The notes beneath the pieces are model-generated. The model ran no database searches, was not told the DNA's origin, and saw nothing but the letters and a program-made list of their open reading frames with translations. Both the position numbers and the translations under genes were made by a program. This document shows positions 9,538 to 19,600 of a DNA stretch of 64,000 nucleotides, piece after piece (position 1 is the first letter of the stretch; each line of letters opens with the position of its first letter). Source of the stretch: Pyrinomonas methylaliphatogenes (GTDB lineage: Bacteria; Acidobacteriota; Blastocatellia; Pyrinomonadales; Pyrinomonadaceae); contig NZ_CBXV010000004.1 in assembly GCF_000820845.2 (NCBI RefSeq), forward strand, positions 532,649 through 596,648. Reading direction: 5' to 3'.

Positions 9538-12059
9538 GTGCGCCCGTATCCCGGTAGCGCGGCGCGTGTAAAGGCCGCGCGTGAAGGCGAGCTAGGGGGG
9601 GACAGCTCTTCGTCTATGACCTGGCAGAGCAGGACTTAGGAGCGGGTTCCAGTCTCGGCAACGACAAGTGTTGGGTCACTTCGAAAGCCACCGGAGCAAT
9701 CGAACAGCTCTTCAGCCTTGATGCTGGTCGTGCCATCGCTGGCGCCGTGAACATTAGGTACAGCACGGCGCAACACGGTGTGTCTTACCGCGCAGCGGCA
9801 GCGAGGGGCGATGAAACGCTCCGTTTCTGCCGCCCGGAAGCGCGCGTGCAGCTCGAAGAGAGCCGGCATGGTCGATTCCGGTTGCATCCCGCCTATCAGA
9901 AAAGGAGCTTTGAATTGGTCGGCGGGTTGGAGGTCAGCGAAACGCTCTTCGTCCCGCACACGGCGCGGGTAGACCCGGCGGTTGTCTACCAATCGATCAC
10001 GCTGCGGAATCAGGCGGCGCGGCGACGTGCGGTGCGCATTTACGCCTACGCCAATCTTCGCGGCGAGGCGGCGAACGATGTCGTGGGTCGATTCGACGAA
10101 TCGCTCGGCGCGTTGTTCGCTTGGAACGAGAGCGTGTCCGATTGGGTGCGCGTTTTCGGCTTCAGCTCGCCCGCCACGGCGTACATGACAACGCACGATG
10201 TGAGCCGCGCTTACGATCCGGTGAACGTGTTGCCGTTGACCAACGACGTTTCGGCGCGCGGTTCCATCTTCGGCATCGTTCAGGTTAATCTTGAACTCGC
10301 TCCGGGCGAGGAGGCGGAGCTGGCTGTCATCCTCGCCTTTTCGCCCGCAGGCGAGGGGGCGGCGCGCGAGACGTTCGCTGCGGCGCGCGATTTCCGTCGC
10401 GCCTTTCAGGAGACAGTCGAGCATTACCGCGCGAAGCTGGCGACTTCGCAGCTTGCGACGCCGGATCCGATCATCACGCAGGGTGTGCAATGGGCTAAAG
10501 CAAACATGTTGCGCGTAATGGGCGATTACCCGGTGGCGCGCGCCTTCACCAACGAACCGGGCGTTTCGTCGAACGTCGTCATCCGCGATCTCGCTTGGTT
10601 CGTCTATGGTTGCGATTGGTTGGACCAGTCAGCCAGCCGGGAGATGTTGCGCGTCGCCGCGCGTATGCGCTACCCGACGGGCAAGCTCGCCGAATTCTTC
10701 AACGCGCTCGACGGTCGGATCGAAGATTACGGACTGAACATCAACGATGATACGCCGCTTTTCATCCTCGCCGTCGGCCATCACTACCAAGCGACCGGCG
10801 AGGCAGATTTTCTGCAAGAGACTTTCCCGGCAGTCGAGGCGGCAGCGCGCTATATCCTGTCGCAGCGCGATGAACGCGGGCTGGTCTTCTGCACGGCGCA
10901 TGGCGAAAACGTTTGGGGGATCGCCTCATGGCGCAACGTCATCCCGGATTATTCAATCAACGGTGCGGTGACGGAAATCAACTCGCTCTGCTACGGCGCG
11001 TTGCGCGAAGCGGCCCAGCTAGCGCGTGCCAGCGGGCACGACGAGCTAGGCAGGGAGTTCGACCAGCAAGCGGAGCGGTTGAAAGCGGCCATCAACGAGC
11101 ATCTTCTCAACCCCGACAACGGCATCTACTACCTCAACATCGACGTTGATGGAAATCGTCATACGGATGTCACAAGCGATGAGGTCTTCCCGGTGATGTT
11201 CAAAGTGGCTCCCGAAGAGGTCGCTTTTCGGATCATCTCACGCTTGAACGGCAGCGATTTTTGGACCGAAGCCGGGTTGCGCACCGTCTCGCGACAGAGC
11301 CCATATTACGATCCATCGAAGCACGTCGGACTGCTCGGCGGCGTCTGGCCGGGCGTGGTCTTCTGGTATGCGTTTGCCGCCGCGAAATACCACCCAGAGG
11401 CGATGGTGCGTGGGTTGCACGATGGCTATCGCGCGTATCTGGCTGATCCACGCAAGAACAACACCGTGCCGGGTCAGTTTAGCGAGTGGTTCGACGGCGA
11501 AAGCCTCGTCAACCGCGGGATGCGTTTGTCTCCGTGGGAACCGCCGCGATACCTCTGGGCCGCGATCGAAGGACTGGCGGGCGTCAACATTGAAGGCGAG
11601 CGGTTACGCATCGAGCCGCGCTTGCCGCCCGATTGGAAGTGGTTGGTGTTGCGCCGTCTCCCTTATCGCGGGCGCACGATCAGCTTCGTCGCCGTGCGCG
11701 AAGACGGCGCGCTGCACATCTACGCGACCGATCTGCTCGACTCGCCGCATGCCGTGACCGCGTGCGGCGAAGATGTTTCCGAAAGGGTCGGAGTCTGGAG
11801 CGATCAAGCGTCGGTGGCGGCTTTCGCTTGTGATGAGGAGCTATGCTTGTTCATCGGCAACAGTGCAGCGCAGACGTTGATCGTCCCGTTCGACCTCGAT
11901 GATCTCATCGATGGCGAGCGCGTTTATAAATTGCGCGTCTATAACAGCGAATACAGTGGATGGGTCGAAGGCGGAGAGAACCGGGGCGAAGATCTCCGCG
12001 TACTCGCGGTTTCGATTGAACCGCACGGTTTCTTCATCGTCCATTTTCGACAAAGATGA
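9538..12059 (+). CDS. Six-hairpin glycosidase / glycogen-debranching or GH94-like protein, frameshifted at a G-run
   Basis: The long frame (from about 9585) encodes an (alpha/alpha)6-type carbohydrate enzyme: a beta-rich N-terminal part, then 'VIRDLAWFVYGCDWLDQSAS', 'EDYGLNINDDTPLFILAVGHHY', 'SINGAVTEINSLCYGALREAA' and 'QFSEWFDGESLVNRGMRLSPW'. That frame has no start codon after its upstream TGA at 9582, although 'LGNDKCWVTSKATGAIEQLFSL' (about 9654 on) is clearly coding. A GTG at 9538 with a GAGGAGGGGG site opens another frame. It joins the main one exactly if the G7 run at 9595-9601 had eight Gs, giving about 840 residues. So either a base is missing in the assembly or the gene is off. The substrate is probably an oligo- or polysaccharide. 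Confidence 0.75.
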
Positions 12060-12195
12060 GGCAGATCAAAGACCGCCGACTCAAGCCGGAGGTGTTCAGC
12101 CGAATGAGGGTGTCGCGAAGAAGCGGCGGCGGACGCCGCTGCGCGGCTGCTACATCATCCAGCTCCGACGGGAACGAAGAGCAGGAGGGGAGCAA

Positions 12196-12978
12196 ATGAG
12201 ATTGAAGGATCGGATCGCATTGATCACCGGGGCTTCCAGCGGAATCGGACGCGCCATCGCGCTGCGCTTCGCCGGGGAAGGCGCCCATATCGTCATCAAC
12301 CATTTTGGGCAGCAAGCGCAGGCGAAGAATGTCTGTGAAAGGATCGCGGCGCACGGGGTGCGCGCGCTCAACATCGAAGCTGATGTGTCACAAGTGGCAG
12401 AGGTCGGCCGCATGGTTGATGCGGCCGTCAACCACTTCGGACGCATCGATATCTGCGTCAACAATGCTGGCGTGCAACGTGAGGTCCCTTTCCTCGAAGT
12501 GACGGAGGATGACTGGGAGTTGATGACCAAGGTCGATCTCAAAGGCGCATTCTTCGTCGCGCAAGCCTGTGCGCGCGACATGGTAAAACGGCGGCGTGGA
12601 AAGATCATCAACATCTCATCGGTCCATCAGGAGATCGCGAAACCGCGTTTCGCGCCCTACTGCGCGGCCAAGGGCGGACTCGGCATGTTGACGAAAACGC
12701 TGGCGATGGAGCTGGCCGAGTACAAGATCAACGTCAACGGGATCGCTCCCGGCGCGATCGCGACACCGATGAACGAGGACGTATTGGAAGACCCTGAGGC
12801 CAAAGCCTCCGTTTGCCGTGAGATCCCGTGGGGCCGATTCGGTCGTCCGGCAGAAGTCGCCGCGTTGGCGGCGTGGTTGGCTTCGGATGAAGCCGATTAC
12901 GTCACGGGCGCGACCTATTTCATCGACGGCGGACTGACCCAACAGGTGGTTGAGTACCGGTCGCCGCATGGCGGTTGA
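12196..12978 (+). CDS. SDR-family oxidoreductase (glucose 1-dehydrogenase/3-oxoacyl-reductase type)
   Basis: 260 residues starting at an ATG with GGAGGGGAG upstream. Classical short-chain dehydrogenase features are present: nucleotide motif 'TGASSGIG' (11-18), 'NNAG' (89-92), catalytic S142, Y155 and K159 ('PYCAAK'), and the C-terminal 'DYVTGATYFIDGGL'. An Asn ('VINHF') rather than Asp after strand 2 points to NADP(H) use. The sequence is closest in feel to glucose 1-dehydrogenases, consistent with the carbohydrate enzyme upstream, but the substrate cannot be read from sequence. Confidence 0.85.
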   Translation: MRLKDRIALITGASSGIGRAIALRFAGEGAHIVINHFGQQAQAKNVCERIAAHGVRALNIEADVSQVAEVGRMVDAAVNHFGRIDICVNNAGVQREVPFLEVTEDDWELMTKVDLKGAFFVAQACARDMVKRRRGKIINISSVHQEIAKPRFAPYCAAKGGLGMLTKTLAMELAEYKINVNGIAPGAIATPMNEDVLEDPEAKASVCREIPWGRFGRPAEVAALAAWLASDEADYVTGATYFIDGGLTQQVVEYRSPHGG

Positions 12979-13649
12979 GGATTGCCGGATTGTTGAAACA
13001 AGCAGACAGGTGCAGCGAAGTTTGTCGAACAACGTCCCCTGTCGAAAACCGACTTCCGCCACCAGCGTCGCTTATCACGCTCATTAATCTGGTGGCCGGA
13101 CGCGAAAGAAATATCGTCGTCACGGCCAGCGCACGCCGCGTCGCTTTGCTAAGCGAATAAGATCGACCTCGCTGCCGGAGCCTGCTTGGCTACCATTAGC
13201 AAGCTGCGAAAAAAAGACCTTGACAAGGGATGATCGCAAGTCGTGTTGTTTGCTCGTCCCACCTTTCGATTCAGGAGAGAAAGGCTCCTCGCCACGGTGG
13301 CGCACGTCGTACTCTCTCGAAGTCGACGATGATGATCGGTCGCAGGGGAGCCGTTGGCTCACGGCATGCTCGTCGAGCTAGTCCTTCGTGGTGACCGTCT
13401 AGCTCCACCGGCGACGAAATCCACCCGTGAATCGGGAGGCGAGCACTGAGGTTGTTTTTGATTTTGCGAGCGCGAACCGTTGGGCGGTTCGGTGTTCGGT
13501 TCATCCAAGTTCATCAAAGGCTTGCTTCGCGACCCCGACCGAGACGATCCCTCGACGCGAAGAGCACACTCGAAGAGCACAGTGGCTGACCGGATAACTC
13601 CGGTTCGATGCTGATTTAATCTCTCTGTTCCATCTAGGAGGAGATGGTC
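12979..13649. other. Intergenic region upstream of the RHS gene
   Basis: About 670 nt with only overlapping shadow frames. It must hold the promoter of the RHS gene. A TTGACA lies at about 13221 but has no convincing -10 partner. AGGAGGAG (13636-13643) is the RHS ribosome site. Confidence 0.5.
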
Positions 13650-16600
13650 ATGACGCACTCGCCGCGCGTGGTCCATCGTTCGGTCATTGAATTCGGCAAG
13701 CGATTCCTCAGTATCGCGCTTGTCTGCATGCTGCCCGTTGCGCAGGCTCCGGCGGCACCCAAGATGCTCCACATGCAGGCTACCGTGTGGTGGGCCGATG
13801 TCGTCTTTTGGCTGCGCGCTGTCGAGGCTGGCAACCGCGCTAAACCCCGGGCTGAGTTGCGCCAAGAGCAACAGAGCGAACGGGCGGCGCGGCTTGCGCG
13901 GTTGGAGATCTTGCCGGGCACGGCGACGGTGGTCGCGGGCAGTCGCGTCGTCTTCACGGCCATCGGGCGAGACCGACAAGGCAATCCCATCGGCGGACTG
14001 GAGGTTGTCTGGTGGTGTCGCGAGGTCGAAGGCGACAAGCAATGGCGGTTGATCGGCGGAGCGTTCGATGCTCGCGTCGCTGGCAGTTACACGGTCACGG
14101 CCGAAAGCGGCGGTCTGGTAGCGCAGGCGAGCGTGACGGTGACTGGCGAAAACGGGCAAACGAGCGGCGGCGCGCGCCGTCGCGCTTTGCGCGCGCGTGC
14201 GAGTCGGCGCGTATCGTCGAAAGATGGTCCAGCGGCACGCTCTTCAGCCGAAGGCGCCGAGCGTGCCGGGTCGCCCGACGGCAGCGGCGTGGAGCAGGCG
14301 CTTATGCGTCCGCCGGACGATTCCGGTTGGGGTGAAGACAACTACTGGGCGGCGGATGATCCGGTGAATCGCGTCGGTGATCCACCCGGTTATCCGCAAG
14401 ACGACGGTGCCGGCAGCGGCAACTTTCAACTGGCAGCGCCCGTGGTGAGCCTGCCGGGGCGTGGCCTGTCGGTCGCGCTGACGCTCGCCTACAACTCGCG
14501 CGTTTGGACCAAAGCCGGAAACGAGATCAGTTTCGATGCCGACCGCGGATGGCCCGCGCCCGGTTGGGCTTTGGGGTTCGGCAAGGTCGTCGGCATGGGG
14601 CTGGGTGGTTCGATGATCATCGAGCCGGACGGGACGCGCCGCGCTTTCACAGGAAGCGTGACCAACTACGGCAACGGCACGGTCTACTTCACTGGACACA
14701 CCACCGACGGTAGTCTGATCGATTACCAGACCCATTCGTACAACGGCGTCATCAGTTGGGCACAAGCGAAGCTGCCGAATGGGACTGTGGTCAATTACGG
14801 CGCGGCGGGCGATGGAGCGGTCTATCCGACTCAGATCATCGACGCGAGCGGCAACTACATCACGGTCGCCTATGTCGACAACCGCGGACCGCGAATTCAA
14901 GCCGTCACCGATACGCTCGGGCGCGTGATCGAGTTCCACTACGACGCCAACGGTCTGTTGACGGCGGTCACCGGGCCGGGACTCGGCGGCGCGCAGCGCA
15001 CGCTTGTGCGTTTGCACTATCGGCCGCTCGCGTTGAACTACGGTTTCACTGGGCTCAACGTTCACGTTCGCGCTTCTACAGTGTGGGTCTTAGATGCAAT
15101 CTACTATCCGGCAACTCAGACGGGCTACTGGTTCGGCGACGCGGAGTCGTATTCATCTTACGGGATGTTGGCCAAGGTCGAAGAGCACCGGGCGATGAAC
15201 TTCACGGCTGCCTCGTTGACCGAGCAGGGCACAGTCGAACCAGGCCTGATGACGCGCCGACAAGTGTACAACTACACGCTCGGACCAGACTACAGTTTAA
15301 CGGACGCGCCGACCTACACGACGCTCACCGAAAGTTGGGCCAGCATGGACACTGATCCGGCCGTCACGCAGTACGCCATCTACCAGAACGCATCTCCGCG
15401 GCGAGTGGAGATCACGCGCCCGGACGGAACCAAAAGTATTCAATACTCGTTCAACGCCCCCAATCAGTACAACGACGGGTTGCTCTATCAAGACGAGTTG
15501 CGCGACGCGAGCAACAACCTGCTCATGCGCAGCGCGGTCACATGGGAGCGCGGCGCTTACGATTCGCCGCGCCCGGCGCGCATTGAGATCACGGATGAGC
15601 GCGGGCAGATGACGGCGACCGAATTCAGCTACGGTCCGGCCTACAACCAAGTGACGGAGACGCGCGAGTACGACTACGGCGGGGCGAGTCTCCGGCGTGC
15701 AACGCGCACCGAATACGAGACGAGTGCGAACTACACTAACCGGCACATCTTCAACCTCGCGCGCGTGGTGGAGACTTACGCGGGCGACGGTACGACGCGG
15801 CTTTCGCGCGTCGAATACGTTTACGATTCGGCGACGCTGCAAGATGCCCCCGGCGTGGTGCAGCACCTGCCGTCGCACAACCCGTACGCGCCGCCTGTGG
15901 AACTATGCCAGTGGCAAGACGATCCGAACGATCCAGATTACCAGAACCCGGGATGCGTCGCTTGGGATCCGCGTTGCGATGGCTACGTCGATCAGATCTA
16001 TGTGTGCGACACATATCCACAGTACGATCCGAGCACGGCCTATCGCGGCAACGTCACGCAGATCAAGAAGTACGTTGATGCCGCCAACTTAGCTGATCCG
16101 ATCACCGAAACGCGCCGCTACGACATCGCGGGCAATCTAGTCGCCGCTTCGACCAGTTGTTGTGAGCAGACTTCGTGGAACTACACCGTCGATACGCAGT
16201 ACGCTTATCCGCAAGGGCAAACGCGCGGCGCGGCCGATGCTTCCGGCCCGCGGGTGACGACCAGCACCGTCTACGATTTCAGCACCGGCCTAGTGCTTTC
16301 GACGACGGACGCCAATGGTCGGACCAGTCAGACCGTTTACGATGCGAATACGCTGCGACCGCAGATGGTCTACGCGCCGACCGGAGCCTACACCGCTTAC
16401 GCCTATGATGATGTGGCGATGGTCGTCAGTGAGACGACGCGCACCGCCGACGGCGCGATCGCGAGTCAGAGCGTACGGCGGTTGAGCGGGCTGGGCCAGA
16501 TCAAGCGCGAAGAAGCGCTGGCGCCGGGCGGCGCGTGGGATGTGGTCGAGTCGCAGTACGACGAGCTGGGCCGACTCTGGCGCCAGACGCGTCCGTATCG

Positions 16601-19600
16601 GGCTGGGCAAGAACAGCCGCAGTGGAGCGAGACCGTCTACGATACGCTGGGGCGCGTCGTCCTCGTGCGCATGCCCGATGGGAGCGAGGCGCGCGTCTTC
16701 TACAACGAGAGTCAGCGACCTGACGTGGCCAGCAACGAGCCGGGGCAGACCGAACGCCATGTGGATGCATGGGGGCGACAACGGTGGTTAAGATCGGATG
16801 CGGACGGACGTTTGGTCGAAGTCGTCGAACCCAATCCGCAAGGTGATGGATCAGTCTGGTCCGGCGGTTTGGCGACGCGCTACGTCTACGATCCGCTCGG
16901 CAATCTGGTGGAAGTGGTTCAAGGGGCGCAGCGGCGGCGCTTCCGCTACGACTCTCTAGGCCGACTGACACATCAGAAGCTGGCCGAACAAACGGCGACA
17001 TTGAACGACGCTGGGCAGTATGTCGGAAATGGTAGCTGGGGTGAAGTCTTCGCCTACGACGAGCGCTCGAATTTGATCTGGCGCGTCGACGCCCGCGGCG
17101 TGCGCACCGTCTTCAACTACAACGGCGATCCGCTCAACCGGTTGCAATCGGTCACGTACGACACGAGCGGCGCCGGACAGCCGGTGGCGCCCGCCGCCAC
17201 GGTGCGTTACGAATACATGACCACCGGTGACCTGACGCGCGTTCGGCGCGTAGTGGCCGAAGGCGTGAGCACCGAGGAGTACGAGTACGACGGCGAGGGT
17301 CGAGTTAGCCGCCAGCGCGTGATCTTGGCCACGCGCCCGAACCACCCGCTCGAGACCGACTACCTTTACGACACGCTGGACCGCGTGACGGACGTGCGTT
17401 ATCCGGCGCAATACGGCCTGGGTACGGCACCGCGCAAGGTGGTCCACCACGATTACGATGTTGCGAGTCGGTTGAGCAGTTTGAAGGTCGATGGCACGCC
17501 TTTCGCTTCGAACCTGCAGTACAACGCCGCGAGTCAGACCACCTCGCTAACGGTCGGCAGCGGCGCCGGTCAGTCGGTCGAAAACTACTCGTACGATCCG
17601 GCGACCGGACTCCTCGTCAACCAGCAGGTCCTGCGCGGTGGCACACGGCTGCTCGATCTCAGCTACGACTACGTGCGTCCGGGGACGACGGGTGGGCGGA
17701 CCGGGCAGCTGACGCGGCTCATCAACAATCTGGATCGCAACAAAGACAAGACGTATGAGTACGACATGCTGGGACGTTTGATGCGCGTGACGAGCGGCAA
17801 CAACCGATGGTGGCAGCAATACAGTTACGACCGCTACGGCAACCGCACGCGCGTCGATGTCGGCGGGCAACTGGCGCTCGGCGCGGTGGAAGGCGCCGGT
17901 CAGCAGTCAGTCGGCGCAGCGAGCGACAAAGGGAAAGACGCCAGCGGCGCGCGGCTGATCGCCATGCCCAAGGTGGAATTGCCGACCGAGTTGCTTGCGT
18001 GGCGCTTGAATCCGCTCGAAGGATTGGATCCGTGGCGCGTCGTGAGCGACGCGCCCTTTTCGCCCTTTGCCGGCTTGTGGCAAGCGACGGGGACCGCCCA
18101 GCGCGTGGAGATAAGACCCGGCAACATCACATTGCGCGTGGGCGAACGGGTCCGTTTTCAAGCCACGGCGCATGATGCACTGGGGCGCGCAGTGCAGACG
18201 GGCCGCCTCGTCTGGCGTGCTTTCGATCTCGGCACGGGGCGTCCGGTGGTGATGCCGCCGACGGGCGAGTTCACAGCGCGGAGGGTGGGACGCTACCGTC
18301 TCTTCGCCAAACATCAAGCCGGGCCGCGCGCCCACGCCGTCTGGAGCAGCGTGACGGTGACGGTGATCGAAGCGCGCGCCGGAGCGAACACAACAAAGAC
18401 GAGCCAAGCGACGGGCGACGCAGCGCCACGTGAGCCGAACGCCGCGACGACAGTAGAACCAACGCGGCCCAATTGCCCGCCGGAAGATCCGTGCTATCCG
18501 ACGTGCGATTGCGGCGGGTGGAACGAGCCGCCGGTGGCAGTGCCGGGCGGTCCATACGGCGGCATGGCCGGGCAAGCGATCCAGTTCGACGGCTCGGGCT
18601 CGTACGATCCGGACGGCTGGATCACCGACTACTGGTGGGATTTCGGCGATGGCAACACAGGCAGCGGCCCCACCGTGCCGCACAGCTACGCGCAGGCCGG
18701 AACCTACACCGTGCAGTTGACGGTGCGCGATGACAGTGGGCAGATGCGCAGCGCTACGACAAGCGTCACGGTGAGCGCTCCGCCGCCAGCGCCTTACAAC
18801 AACGCCGCCTTCGTCACACAATCGGTGCCGACGACGTTGATCACCGGGCAAGGGACGGCCGTTTCGATCACGATGCGCAACACGGGGACGACGACATGGC
18901 GCGCAGCGGATGGATACAAACTAGGTTCGCAGAACCCGCAAGACAACACCATCTGGCGCGATGGGCGCGTCATGTTGCCGCACGACGTCGCTCCGGGGCA
19001 AGAGGTGACGTTCGAGTTTTCGATCACGGCACCCGCACAGGCTGGGACGTACAATTTTCAGTGGCGGATGGTGCGCGAAGGGGTCGAATGGTTCGGCGAC
19101 TGGACGCCTAACTTAGCCATCACCGTTTCGGAGCCACCACCGCAATACGAGGGCTGGTTCGATGGGGCTGACTGCGTTCGGCTCACAGGTTGGACCTGGG
19201 ATCGTGTTCGACCCGGCGTCCGGCAGTCGGTGGATCTATTTGTTGATGGAAACTTCCTCGCGCGGGTGGTGGCGGATCAGTACCGTGCGGATCTGGCAAC
19301 AGCGGGCATCGGCGATGGGCAGTACGGGTGGAGTTACGCCCTGCCTGAGAGCTTGCGCGACCGTCAAACCCACACGATCGTTGCACGCATCGCCAACAGC
19401 GGGTATGAGTTGGGTAGTTCACCTAGACAGGTGCAGTGTGCGCCGTGGCGCGCAGCCAGCTTCGTCCGGCAGGAAGTCGCCACTGAGATGGTGGTGGGGC
19501 AGCAATACAACGTGTCGGTGACGTTGCGCAACAGCGGGAGCGGAGTGTGGCGCGCGGCGGACGGATACAGGTTAGGGTCACAGAATCCGCCGGACAACAC

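Noticed and set aside
14244..18851. Several 200-300-codon minus-strand frames inside the RHS gene
   Set aside because: GC-rich antisense shadows with Arg-rich translations; the plus frame carries continuous YD repeats.
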